Shown: piece by piece, positions 16,597-25,048 of the stretch | Numbering within the stretch: position 1 is the stretch's first letter | Layout: each line of letters opens with the position of its first letter | Assembly: GCF_000718095.1 (NCBI RefSeq) | Contig: NZ_JOEI01000001.1 | Span: 255,822 to 319,821 of the forward strand | DNA from: Streptomyces scopuliridis RB72 | GTDB taxonomy: Bacteria; Actinomycetota; Actinomycetes; Streptomycetales; Streptomycetaceae | Direction: 5' to 3' | Length of the DNA: 64,000 bases | The notes under the pieces: generated by a model | The model's input: only the letters and a program-made list of their open reading frames with translations | Told to the model about the DNA's origin: nothing | Database searches by the model: none | Position numbers and translations under genes: made by a program

Positions 16597-18461
16597 GGGG
16601 CGTGAGTCTCCTCGGGCGTGGCCGGGCCCGGAGAGTATCCGGGGGCCGGCGGGCGGATCGTGATGCGCTGTTCGGACAGGTCGCGGTCGATCTGTTCGGC
16701 GCTGCGCAGAGTGATCGCGGCCATGGTGAGCGTCGGGTTGGAGGTGCCGAGCGAGGGCATGGAGCCGCAGCCCACCGCGTACAGGTTGGGGTGGTCCCAG
16801 CAGCGCTGCCACGAGTCGACGACGGAGTCGGCGGGGTGGTCGCCCATGAGGTGCGTGCCCGCGCCGTGGCCCGCACCGCGGTAGGCGTAGGGCCGGCCGC
16901 CGTACTCGAACCATCCGGGCTGGGACGGCCCCGGTTCGTACCGGCTGTGGTCCCGCGCCCCCAGGAGGGCGAAGATCTGGTCGGACACGGACTTGGCCGC
17001 GGCGATGCCCTGTTTCACATGGTCGGACAGGTCATAGGTCAGGACGGGGCGCGGGTTGCCCAGCAGGTCGCGATGGCGGGCATCGAGCGTGACGCGATTG
17101 GCGGGATCGGCGCTCTGCTCCATCTCGAACTGCAGGGCGAACTGCCGCCCGATCCGGTCCCCGGCCACCTGCCGCAACGCCGCGCCGAACAGCGCCCCGC
17201 CCCCGCCGGGGGTCGTCGGGTCCCCGGGGCGCAGCAGAGCGGCGACCTCGTGGCCCGGCGGGCCGACCGCCCAGTTCCAGCCCCAGTTGCCGATCTCGAT
17301 ACGGAAAGGGGCGCGGGCGGCGCGGGCCGGGCCGAAGCGGAATCCCTCCAGGCCGGAGGTGGAGCCGGGGCCCCGGTAGGGTCCGATCTGCTGGGGCATC
17401 AGGCCCCAGGTGAGCAGTACCGGGTGGTCCATCAGGTTCCGGCCCACCTGGTCACTGGAGTTCGCGAGGCCGGACGCGAGCAGCAGCCGGGCGTTCTCGA
17501 TCGCGTGGGCCGCCAGGACGACCGTGTGCGCGTGCACCATGCGTCGGGTGACGGAGGCAGGGCGAGTCGGGTCGTCGTAGCGCTGGTACTCGACGCCCGT
17601 GATCCGGCCGGCGGCGTCGGCCAGGAGCCGTCCGGCCACCGCGCGGGTGCGCAGGGTGACGCTCGGACCCCAGCGTTCCTGGGTGCGCCGCGGGGTGTAT
17701 TTCGCCCCGGTGGGGCAGATGGGGATGCAGCTGGCGCTGCCCTCGCACACGGGACCGTGCTCCTCGGTGGCCGTGCTGTTGCGGGCCTGAGGAGTCCCGA
17801 CGACCCGCAGTGCGGTGGGGTGCGGATACGAGGGGTCCAACACCTCGTGTCCATTGAGTCTTTCGGCCAGGAGCCGGTCCAGATAGCTGGCGGGGAGCGG
17901 CCGGTGCGGGAAGGCATAACCGTCCGCGAGCGGCAGACCGACGTGGTCCCGCTGCTCCGCCGGATCGGCGGCGACACCCAGCTCGCGTTCCGCGGCCCGG
18001 TAGTACGGCTCCAACTCCGCGTACCCGATCGGCCAGTTACGGCCGTATCCGAAGTCGGCGGTGCGGAAGTCCTCCGGATGCATGCGCGGGGTCAGCCCCG
18101 TCCAGGCCGTGCCCGTACCCCCGTTGACCCGCAGATAGCCGCTCGCGTACGGCAACGGGCCGTTCTGGACGAGATATCCGTCGGTCCGGTAGCCACCGGC
18201 GGGGCGGCCCGCGAGATCCAGTACGTCGGGCGACGGCACCACGGCGTTGTCCGCGATCGCCGCGCTGGGAACCTTCACCGGCGCGGCCCGGAACCGCTCC
18301 ACATCCGCCGCCGGTCGGCCATCGGGCCCGGTGTCATCGTCGCCCACCCCCGATTCCAGGACCAGGACGCGCCACCCGCGCTCTCCCAGCCGCCGTGCCA
18401 CCAGCGACCCCGCGATACCGGCTCCGACCACGATCACATCGAAACGCTCCCCGGCGGTCAA
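16593..18461 (-). CDS. GMC-family FAD oxidoreductase (sugar/polyol dehydrogenase large subunit type)
   Basis: 622 aa. The N-terminal FDVIVVGAGIAGSLVARRLG binds FAD. CIPICPTGAKY, after Cys in CEGSASC, matches the cysteine cluster that holds a 3Fe-4S centre in bacterial glucose/fructose dehydrogenase large subunits. HGAGTHLMGDHPADSVVD bears the active-site His, and GCGSMPSLGTSNPTLTMAAI closes the FAD site. TTG 18461 is the start, overlapping the upstream stop (TTGA), with AAGG upstream. It likely oxidises a sugar, polyol or similar alcohol. There is no cytochrome c subunit gene nearby, so the electron acceptor is unclear. Confidence 0.88.
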   Translation of the reverse strand: MTAGERFDVIVVGAGIAGSLVARRLGERGWRVLVLESGVGDDDTGPDGRPAADVERFRAAPVKVPSAAIADNAVVPSPDVLDLAGRPAGGYRTDGYLVQNGPLPYASGYLRVNGGTGTAWTGLTPRMHPEDFRTADFGYGRNWPIGYAELEPYYRAAERELGVAADPAEQRDHVGLPLADGYAFPHRPLPASYLDRLLAERLNGHEVLDPSYPHPTALRVVGTPQARNSTATEEHGPVCEGSASCIPICPTGAKYTPRRTQERWGPSVTLRTRAVAGRLLADAAGRITGVEYQRYDDPTRPASVTRRMVHAHTVVLAAHAIENARLLLASGLANSSDQVGRNLMDHPVLLTWGLMPQQIGPYRGPGSTSGLEGFRFGPARAARAPFRIEIGNWGWNWAVGPPGHEVAALLRPGDPTTPGGGGALFGAALRQVAGDRIGRQFALQFEMEQSADPANRVTLDARHRDLLGNPRPVLTYDLSDHVKQGIAAAKSVSDQIFALLGARDHSRYEPGPSQPGWFEYGGRPYAYRGAGHGAGTHLMGDHPADSVVDSWQRCWDHPNLYAVGCGSMPSLGTSNPTLTMAAITLRSAEQIDRDLSEQRITIRPPAPGYSPGPATPEETHAP

Positions 18462-18883
18462 CGCTGCCCGCCTTCCGCCGCACCGGCGGGACGCTCGGCC
18501 CAGGTGCCGTAGCCGGGCCGGCCGGCGCCGGGGGCTTGGCCGCCGAAGCTGCTCCACACCAGCCCGCGGGCATAGGCGCGCGCCGGGAGCGGGAAGGGTA
18601 CGGTCCGGCCGTCGTCCCCCCGCAGTCCTGGCCACGTCCCCACGTACCAGAGGTGGCACACGGCGCGCGCGAGCTCACCCAGCTCCTCGTCCTTGTCCGC
18701 CACCGCTCGCGGGTCGGCCGCCGCGTCGGCCAGCGCGTCCACCAGCCGCGCGTAGAGCGGCGGTTCGACCTGCCGGACCACGAACTCCCGGTAGATCCCG
18801 GTCATTCCGGTCGCCGTCAGCTCGGCGGCGTCGAACCCCGTCAGCGCGGCCGAGAGCGTGACGAACCGCTCGGTCAGCGTCAT
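18458..18883 (-). CDS. Small subunit of a sorbitol/gluconate dehydrogenase-type complex
   Basis: 141 aa. TLTERFVTLSAALTGFDAAE, YREFVVRQVEPPLYARLVDA and the end RGLVWSSFGGQAPGAGRPGY match PF12318-like small subunits that pair with GMC dehydrogenases. Characterised small subunits carry a Tat signal that exports the complex. None is seen here, so this complex may stay in the cytoplasm. ATG 18883 sits eight bases after a G-run RBS; ATG 18892 is an alternative. Its stop overlaps the start of the GMC gene. Confidence 0.78.
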   Translation of the reverse strand: MTLTERFVTLSAALTGFDAAELTATGMTGIYREFVVRQVEPPLYARLVDALADAAADPRAVADKDEELGELARAVCHLWYVGTWPGLRGDDGRTVPFPLPARAYARGLVWSSFGGQAPGAGRPGYGTWAERPAGAAEGGQR

Positions 18884-19038
18884 GGACACCATCCCCCTCT
18901 TCGAGCCACTCACCGGAGACCGGGCATATCAGCCGGGATCCCTACCTCGATCGGAACCCGTTCATGCCTCGACATCTCGCCGAGTGTGAGCATGGCTGAA
19001 CTTAAAGTGACGAAGGGGGTGTGTGCGGCGCCGAGGAA

Positions 19039-19833
19039 CTACGACCGACGGCCGGGTTTGCCGCGCCGGCCGCCCTTGGGGCCGCCGGAACCGCCGCGCG
19101 GACTCTTACCGCTCGACTTACCGCTCGACTTTCCGGTTGACTTGCCTGTCGACTTTCCGGCCACCGGCTTCCGCCGCGCACCGCCGGTGTCGGGACGCTC
19201 GCGCTTCGGCTGCGGTGGGGTCGGGCGGCCCCGTGAGCTGTTGACGGTGCGCCCGCGCACGATCCCGATGAAGTCCTCCACCAGTTCGGTGGTTTCGTCC
19301 TCCGGCCACGACAGAGCGACGCGCGACTCGGGGGCATCAAGGACCGGCCGGTACGTAAGGTCCCTGCGGTGGTGCAGCCGGGCCAGTGACTGCGGGACGA
19401 CGAGCAGTCCCACCCCTGCCGCCACCAGCTCGACGGCGTCCGCCGTCGTGGCAGGACGCGCGTTCGCGGGCCGTCCCGGCCGGAGCTCCCAGTCGAGGGT
19501 GTCATCGAGGGGATGCAGCACGATCTCGTCGGCCAGATCCTCGGCGGACACCTCGTCGACCGCCGCCACCAGGTGGTCCTTCGGGACCACGACCACCGTC
19601 GTCTCGGTGTAGAGGGGAATCGCGCTGAGGTCGGTCCGGTCGATCGGCAGCCGTACGAAACCGGCGTCGGCGCCGCCGCCCCGCAACAGATCCGGCGCCT
19701 CGGCGGCGGACACCGCGACGAGGGTCAGCGGGACGTCGGGCAGCCGCTCGTTCCAGATCCGCACCCACTTGGTGGGCGTCACGCCCGGGACGTACGCGAG
19801 CCGGAACGAACGGGGTACTTCCGAGCCTGTCAC
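19039..19833 (-). CDS. LysR-type substrate-binding domain protein lacking a DNA-binding domain
   Basis: 264 aa. From the first residues it is the periplasmic-binding-protein-like effector domain of LysR regulators (RLAYVPGVTPTKWVRIW, GADAGFVRLPIDR, VELVAAGVGLLVVPQSLARL). The N-terminal helix-turn-helix is absent, and there is no room for one before GTG 19833. The last 60 residues are a basic, disordered tail with four-residue KSTG/KSSG repeats followed by GGRRGKPGRRS, encoded by 12-bp tandem repeats near 19105-19128. It may bind a small molecule and nucleic acid through the tail. It is divergent from the DUF5997 gene. Confidence 0.8.
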   Translation of the reverse strand: MTGSEVPRSFRLAYVPGVTPTKWVRIWNERLPDVPLTLVAVSAAEAPDLLRGGGADAGFVRLPIDRTDLSAIPLYTETTVVVVPKDHLVAAVDEVSAEDLADEIVLHPLDDTLDWELRPGRPANARPATTADAVELVAAGVGLLVVPQSLARLHHRRDLTYRPVLDAPESRVALSWPEDETTELVEDFIGIVRGRTVNSSRGRPTPPQPKRERPDTGGARRKPVAGKSTGKSTGKSSGKSSGKSPRGGSGGPKGGRRGKPGRRS

Positions 19834-19891
19834 GCCACCAGGTTACCGGCCGTGGTCGGAGGTATCGCACACGCTCGCTACTCTTGACACC

Positions 19892-20296
19892 ATGACGTCG
19901 CACCAGACCATCCAGACAATGAAGCCCGCGACCGCGGCGAAGAAGCTGGGTGTGTACCTCGAAGCCACCCCCGCCGAGTTCCAGGAGGGTGTCGTCTCGC
20001 GCACCGAGCTGAACGCGCTGCAGGCCGATCCACCCCAGTGGCTGCTGGAACTGCGACGCAACGGCCCGCACCCCCGGCCGGTGGTGGCGGCGAAGCTGGG
20101 CGTCTCCATCTCGGGTCTCGCGCGCGGCGGAGTCACGGACGCCCTCACCACGGAGCAGATCGAGGCGCTGAAGAGCGACAGCCCCGAGTGGCTGCGCCAG
20201 GAACGCGCCACCCAGGCCGAGGTCCGGAAGGAAGCGCTGCGCATCAAGGAGAAGAACGCGGAGCGAGGCGAGCAGCCCCACCGTCCGCGCTCCTGA
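19892..20296 (+). CDS. DUF5997 family protein
   Basis: 134 aa, hydrophilic and helical. It contains MKPATAAKKLGVYLEATPAE, RPVVAAKLGVSISGLARGGV and TDALTTEQIEALKSD, the pattern of the actinobacterial DUF5997 family. The middle part looks like a helix-turn-helix-type segment (AAKLGVSISGLARGG), so nucleic-acid binding is conceivable; the function is not established. ATG 19892 is chosen because conservation starts there. The 58-bp gap to the divergent LysR-domain gene implies a shared promoter region. Its last 53 bases overlap the 3' end of the Gfo/Idh gene on the other strand. Confidence 0.8.
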   Translation: MTSHQTIQTMKPATAAKKLGVYLEATPAEFQEGVVSRTELNALQADPPQWLLELRRNGPHPRPVVAAKLGVSISGLARGGVTDALTTEQIEALKSDSPEWLRQERATQAEVRKEALRIKEKNAERGEQPHRPRS

Positions 20297-21587
20297 CCCT
20301 CCCCACCGCCGCCGCGTCGTCGCGGACGTCGAGTTCGACCACCGTGCCGGTCACCCGGGCCTGTTCCGCCGCCCACACCACGCGGTGGGTGGCGAGGCTC
20401 TCGGCGGCGTCGGAGAGCAGCAGGGACGCGTCGCCGGCGGCGACGGCGGTGAGGAAGGCGTCGGTCAGCGCCTCGTCCCCGCCTCCGTGGCCGTCCTCCG
20501 GGGAAGGCCCCGGACTCCCCGTCGCGCTCGTCCGTGTGTCGATCGTCTCCTCGGACCCGTCGCGAAAATCCACCAGCCGTAGTGTGCTTCCGTCGCCGTC
20601 GATGAAGCCGTGTGTGCCCAGCAGCCGGGTGCGGCGCTGTTCCATGGGGGTGAAGGCGCTCATGGTGAACGAACACGTGGCGCCGGAGTCGAACTCCATG
20701 CTGACCACCTGATGGTCGACCACATCGTTGTCGCACGCGTACACACAGCGGCCGTACGGCCCGGTGCGCAGCGCGTCCAGCACGCCTGTCTCGGTGTGGT
20801 CGTCGGTTACCGCAGACAGCGGCCAGAATTCCTGGTCCGGATCGCCGAGACAGCCCAGGTAGAGCCGCTTGGCCGAGTATGGACAGCCGGTCTCCAGCGG
20901 GCAGTCGAGGCAGCGGGCGGTCGCGCCGGCCGGGGCGCCCTCGGGGCGGAAGTGCGTCAGACTGCCGAAGGAAGCGACCTTCCGTGGCGTACGTCCGAAG
21001 AGATGGACCAGCCAGTCGATGTCGTGGCAGGACTTGGTCAGCAGCATGGGGGCGGAGGTGTCCTGGCGGCGCCAGTTCCCCCGTACGAACGAATGGGCGT
21101 GGTGCCACCAGCCGACGGGCTCCAGATGCTGGACGCTGACCAGACCGCCGATGCGGCCACCGTCCAGCAGTCGCTTCAGCAGCCGGGTGTACGGCGTGTA
21201 GCGCAGTACATGGCAGACGGCCAGCAGGATGTCGTTGCGCCGCGCCGCGTCCGCGATCGCCGTGGCCTCGTCCTCGCCGGTCGCCATCGGCTTCTCCAGC
21301 AGAAGGTGATAGCCGAGATCGGCCAGTGCCACCGCCGGTTCGGTGTGCAGCCGGTCCTGGGTGGCGATGACGCAGGCGTCGGCCAGTCTGCCCGCCGCCG
21401 CCACCTCGCTCCAGTCCGCGTACACCCGCTCCGGCGGTACCCGGAACTCCTCCGCCGCCCGCGCCCGGCGCCGCGGGTCCGGCTCGGCCACCGCGACCAC
21501 CTGTCCCGCTCCCGTGGCCAGGGCGCGCCGGGCGTAGGTCATTCCGCGGAGTCCGGCTCCGACGAGGACCATCGTCACCTGGGACAT
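20244..21587 (-). CDS. Gfo/Idh/MocA family NAD(P)-dependent sugar oxidoreductase
   Basis: 447 aa. The N-terminal Rossmann motif is MVLVGAGLRGMTYARRAL. LLEKPMATGEDEATAI contains the family EKP motif with the catalytic Lys. The C-terminal half has HVLRYTPYTRLLKRLLDGG and a cysteine cluster CLDCPLETGC that may bind metal. Such enzymes oxidise sugars or remove a C3-keto intermediate. The GH109 glycosidases (alpha-N-acetylgalactosaminidase) also use this fold, which is relevant given the GH114 gene in the same cluster. ATG 21587 has GGAAGG upstream. It is the last gene of the leftward operon. Confidence 0.88.
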   Translation of the reverse strand: MSQVTMVLVGAGLRGMTYARRALATGAGQVVAVAEPDPRRRARAAEEFRVPPERVYADWSEVAAAGRLADACVIATQDRLHTEPAVALADLGYHLLLEKPMATGEDEATAIADAARRNDILLAVCHVLRYTPYTRLLKRLLDGGRIGGLVSVQHLEPVGWWHHAHSFVRGNWRRQDTSAPMLLTKSCHDIDWLVHLFGRTPRKVASFGSLTHFRPEGAPAGATARCLDCPLETGCPYSAKRLYLGCLGDPDQEFWPLSAVTDDHTETGVLDALRTGPYGRCVYACDNDVVDHQVVSMEFDSGATCSFTMSAFTPMEQRRTRLLGTHGFIDGDGSTLRLVDFRDGSEETIDTRTSATGSPGPSPEDGHGGGDEALTDAFLTAVAAGDASLLLSDAAESLATHRVVWAAEQARVTGTVVELDVRDDAAAVGRVRSADGGAARLAPRSSP

Positions 21588-21600
21588 GGGTTTCCCTTCC

Positions 21601-21668
21601 TTGAGTCCGTTGAGTCCGTTGAATCGGTCGGCTCGGTCGGCTCGATCGGCTCGGTTGAGTCCGTGAGC
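21601..21668 (+). repeat. Nine-base tandem repeats between GH4 and Gfo/Idh genes
   Basis: Units of nine bases follow one another: TTGAGTCCG twice, TTGAATCGG, TCGGCTCGG, TCGGCTCGA, TCGGCTCGG and TTGAGTCCG. Read leftward one frame would encode repeating S/T-E/D-P triplets, but it lacks a start. The repeats fill most of the 124-bp space before the Gfo/Idh RBS. Confidence 0.7.
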
Positions 21669-21711
21669 CCGAGCCCGGCGAGGGTGGGTACGGGGGCGGG
21701 CGCGAGGAGGG

Positions 21712-23040
21712 TCAGTGGCCGAGAGTGGTACGCAGCGACGGCTGGAGCAGATCCGCGTGCGCGCGCACCATGTCGTCGCACAGGTCCCAGATGCGTTCGA
21801 CGGGCAGGGCGGCCGCGGTGGCCGGGTCGGCCATGGCCGCCTGCCGGATGGAGCGCGGATCGTCCTCCAGCGCGGCCCGGACGACCAGTTCGTTCATGCT
21901 CAGATAGCCCCGGTTGAGCGCGGCGCACTGGGCGGGCAGCGAGCCGGCCCGGGTGGGCTGCACGCCCAGGGCGTCCACCAGACACGGCACTTCGACGGTG
22001 CCGGTCGACGGAAGATTGTCGATCAGCCCGTGGTTCGGGACGTTGCCGTAGACCGTGCGGGGCGTGCCGGTGGTGATGCTGTGGATGATCTGCGGGGCGT
22101 ACTCCATGGTGCCCTCAACAGCCAGTGGGGCTCCGCAGGCAAGCGCGTCACGGGTCCGCTCGTACTCGGCGATGTTCTCGTCGACGATGCCGAGGTAGGC
22201 GCCGACGGGCAGGCGCAGCCGCTCGATCTCGCTGTCGTGGTGCAGGTACCAGGGGACGTATTCGGAGGAGTGCTCGCTGGTCTCGGTCGGGTAGTAGCCG
22301 AGGCGCCGGTACATGTCGACCCGTACCCGGCGCCGTAGCTCCGGGTTCTCCGCGACGAGGGCGTCCAGCCGCGGGTAGAGGTCGCTTCCCTGGTGCTCAA
22401 GACGCAGCACCCACGCCTGGTGGTTGACGCCGGCGGCCCGGTAGGTGACCTCCTCGTGCGGGACGCCCAGGAGGTCGGAGAGGTCGCGGATGGTCCAGTA
22501 CACCGAGTGGCACAGGCCGACGACGCGGGTCAGCCCGGTGGCCCGGGTGAGGTACTGGACGTTCATCGCCATGGGGTTGGTGTAGTTGAGCAGCCAGGCG
22601 TCGGGGCAGACCTCGGCGATGTCCTCACCGAGTGACTTGAGCAGGGGGAAGGTGCGCAGCGCGCGGAAGATCCCGCCCACGCCGAGGGTGTCCGCGATGG
22701 TCTGGCGCACGCCGTAACCGGCGGGGATGTCGAAGTCGGTACGGGTCGACGCGCGCATGCCGACCTGGACGATGTTGATGACGAAGTCGGCGCCTTCGAG
22801 GGCCACGCGCCGCTCGGCGTGGGCGGTGATCCGGGGCGTGGTGCCGCTCGCCCCCGTCAGCCGGTCCGCGATGTGACGGGCGGCGCCGTGGGCCGTGGCG
22901 AGCCGTTCGGCGTCGATGTCGTGCAGGGCGATATGGGCGCCCTTGAGCTCCGGGAAAGCGAAGAGGTCCGCCAGCAGGCCCTGGGTGAATACGACGCTTC
23001 CCGCGCCGATGAATGCGATCTTCGGGGTGGTGATGGTCAT
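21712..23040 (-). CDS. GH4-family NAD-dependent glycosidase (alpha-galactosidase/glucosidase type)
   Basis: 442 aa. IAFIGAGSVVFTQGLLADLF binds NAD. NYTNPMAMN and GLCHSVYW (metal-binding Cys) with AAGVNHQAW (metal-binding His) are the GH4 Mn site. GH4 enzymes cleave alpha- or beta-glycosides by an oxidation-elimination-reduction route needing NAD and Mn. The sequence resembles the non-phosphorylated alpha-galactosidase/glucuronidase branch more than the 6-phospho branch; this is an inference. ATG 23040 overlaps the PfkB stop by one base (TGATG), so the two are coupled. Confidence 0.9.
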   Translation of the reverse strand: MTITTPKIAFIGAGSVVFTQGLLADLFAFPELKGAHIALHDIDAERLATAHGAARHIADRLTGASGTTPRITAHAERRVALEGADFVINIVQVGMRASTRTDFDIPAGYGVRQTIADTLGVGGIFRALRTFPLLKSLGEDIAEVCPDAWLLNYTNPMAMNVQYLTRATGLTRVVGLCHSVYWTIRDLSDLLGVPHEEVTYRAAGVNHQAWVLRLEHQGSDLYPRLDALVAENPELRRRVRVDMYRRLGYYPTETSEHSSEYVPWYLHHDSEIERLRLPVGAYLGIVDENIAEYERTRDALACGAPLAVEGTMEYAPQIIHSITTGTPRTVYGNVPNHGLIDNLPSTGTVEVPCLVDALGVQPTRAGSLPAQCAALNRGYLSMNELVVRAALEDDPRSIRQAAMADPATAAALPVERIWDLCDDMVRAHADLLQPSLRTTLGH

Positions 23041-24029
23041 CAGAGGTTCTTTCCGTTGCGGGCGAGGGCCGTTCGGGCCTCGTCCCAGGTGGGCTGGGCG
23101 GCGGTGCCGCCGTGCGCCCGGGTGGACAGAGCACCGCAGGCGGCGGCGAATGCGAGCGCCTCGGCGATGGACAGGCCGCGCAGGAACGCGGCGATGAAAC
23201 CGGCGTCGAAACTGTCTCCCGCGCCGACGGTGTCCAGTGGCCGGGCGGGGATCGCGGGGGCGCGCAGCAGGGTGCGGCCGTCGTGTACGAGGGCGCCGTC
23301 GGCCCCGTTCTTGACCACGACCCGTGGCCCGAGGGCCGCGAGTGCACCGGCCGCCGCCTCCAGGGAATCCGCGGTGGCGAGCGAGCCGGCCGCGTCCGGG
23401 GAAGCGGCGGCGGACGCGAGGGCGAGCGCCTCCTGTGCGTTGGGCAGCAGGAAGTCGGTGACCGCGAGCGTCGCGTCGATACGGCCGGGTGCCCACTCGC
23501 CGGAGGGGTCGTCATTGGTGTCGAGCGAGGTGGTGGCACCCTGCGCCCGTGCCGTGGCCAGCAGTTCGGGCAGCGCGTCGGCGAGTTCGGGCAGTAGGAA
23601 GTAGGAGGCGGCGTGCACATGCCGACTGCTGGTCAGCAGCGCCTCGGGGATGTCGTCGGGCCCGGTGGCGGAGAGGGTGCCGGGGGAGGTGAGGATCGTA
23701 CGGTCGCCGTCCCCGCGCGTCACGACCACCGTGAGCGGTGTCGGCAGGCCGGGATCGACGCGCAGCGCGTCGGTGTTCACGCCCCGGGCGTCCAGCGCCG
23801 TACGGACGAAACGCCCCGCGTCGTCGTCCCCGACGCGCCCGGCGAAGGCGACCTTCAGCCCGAGCCTGGCGGCTCCGCACGCCATGATCGCGGCGGAGCC
23901 GCCGAGCGTGAGCAGGCCGGTGTCGACGAGCTGTTCACGCTGTCCGAAGGCGAGCGGCGCGTCGAGCGGTCCCAGAACGATGTCGGGGTTGGCGTCCCCG
24001 ATGACAAGCAGGTCGAAGGTGTGCGGCAT
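23040..24029 (-). CDS. PfkB-family sugar kinase
   Basis: 329 aa, ribokinase fold. LVIGDANPDIVLG and TLGGSAAIMACGAARLGLKV form the sugar site, and DTVGAGDSFDAGFIAAFLRG is the catalytic PfkB signature with Asp base. It phosphorylates a sugar released in the cytoplasm; galactosamine, tagatose or fructose are possible and cannot be told apart. ATG 24029 has GGGAAG upstream. The 95-bp gap to the preceding permease gene is rich in GT runs. Confidence 0.92.
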   Translation of the reverse strand: MPHTFDLLVIGDANPDIVLGPLDAPLAFGQREQLVDTGLLTLGGSAAIMACGAARLGLKVAFAGRVGDDDAGRFVRTALDARGVNTDALRVDPGLPTPLTVVVTRGDGDRTILTSPGTLSATGPDDIPEALLTSSRHVHAASYFLLPELADALPELLATARAQGATTSLDTNDDPSGEWAPGRIDATLAVTDFLLPNAQEALALASAAASPDAAGSLATADSLEAAAGALAALGPRVVVKNGADGALVHDGRTLLRAPAIPARPLDTVGAGDSFDAGFIAAFLRGLSIAEALAFAAACGALSTRAHGGTAAQPTWDEARTALARNGKNL

Positions 24030-24124
24030 GCGGCTTCCCGTGATCGCGGCCCTGGCTACGCAGGTGTGGTGTGAGTGGTGGTGTGCGCGTGCGTGTGCGG
24101 TGTGTACGTGGGGCGGGACCGGAC

Positions 24125-25048
24125 TCAGCCCTTGAGACCGCTGGAGGTGATGGACTGGATGAAGGACTTCTGCGCGAAGAGGAAGGCGAGCAGCACCGGC
24201 AGAACGGTGATCACGTTGCCCGCCATGACCGCGGACCACTGGGTGTGATGCTGCCCCTGGAAGGTCGTCAAGCCGAGCTGCAGTGTGTACTGGGTGTCGT
24301 GATTGATGGCGATCAACGGCCAGGTCAGGTCGTTCCAGGTGGTCAGGAAGGTCAGGACCGCCACGGTGCTCAGGGCCGGTCGCGACAGCGGCAGCACGAT
24401 GAGGAACAGCACCCGTAGCCGTGAACAGCCGTCGATCCAGGCCGCTTCCTCCAGCTCCCTGGGCAGGGAGAGGAAGAACTGCCGCAGGAGGAACACGGCG
24501 AACGGTGTGACGAGCGACGGGACGATCAACGCGCCCAGTGTGTCGATGAGTCCGAGACGTTTCATGACCAGGAACGTGGGGATCATTGTCAGCTGGAACG
24601 GGATCGCCATCGTGGCCAGCATCAGGCCCAGCAGGACACGGGAGCCGGCGAACCGCATCCGGGCGAACGCGTAGCCGCCCAGGGAGCCGAGCAGCAGGTT
24701 GGACGCCACCGCGACCACCGAAACGATCAGCGAGTTGGCGAACCAGCGCGGGAACATCGCGTTGCCGAGCACATACCGGTAGCCGCCCAGATCGATCCCC
24801 GACGGCCACAGGGCCGGCGGGAAACGGTTGATCTCCGCGTTGCTCATCACGGAGCTGAGCAGCAGCCAGATCAGCGGGATCGCGAAGATCAGCGTGAGGG
24901 GGGCGAGCAGCAGATGCCAGGGGCTGAACGGCAGCCACCGACGGCCTCGCGGAGGTCCGGCGGCCGGCCGGGCGGAAACGGAAGCAGGAGAGGAGAGGGA
25001 GGAAGAGGAAGAGGAAGCGGAGGGAGAGGAAGCGGAGGTGGCCGTCAT
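24125..25048 (-). CDS. ABC sugar transporter permease (MalG/CUT1 type)
   Basis: 307 aa. After a Ser-rich cytoplasmic N-terminus (a run of AGC/TCC codons) come six membrane segments. The EAA loop ELEEAAWIDGCSRLRVLFLI lies before VLPLSRPALSTVAVL, as in MalG-type permeases. It forms the channel with the next permease; no dedicated ATPase gene is in the operon, as is usual in Streptomyces, where a shared MsiK supplies ATP. ATG 25048 overlaps the stop of the other permease (ATGA). Confidence 0.92.
   Translation of the reverse strand: MTATSASSPSASSSSSSLSSPASVSARPAAGPPRGRRWLPFSPWHLLLAPLTLIFAIPLIWLLLSSVMSNAEINRFPPALWPSGIDLGGYRYVLGNAMFPRWFANSLIVSVVAVASNLLLGSLGGYAFARMRFAGSRVLLGLMLATMAIPFQLTMIPTFLVMKRLGLIDTLGALIVPSLVTPFAVFLLRQFFLSLPRELEEAAWIDGCSRLRVLFLIVLPLSRPALSTVAVLTFLTTWNDLTWPLIAINHDTQYTLQLGLTTFQGQHHTQWSAVMAGNVITVLPVLLAFLFAQKSFIQSITSSGLKG

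Noticed and set aside
19005..19235. Lys-rich tail of the LysR-domain protein as a separate small basic gene
   Set aside because: It is in the same uninterrupted frame as the ligand domain, and no RBS precedes an internal start.
23040..24938. Long 632-codon frame taken as one PfkB fusion protein
   Set aside because: The first 300 codons are antisense-like noise across the permease gene; the kinase has its own ATG and RBS at 24029.
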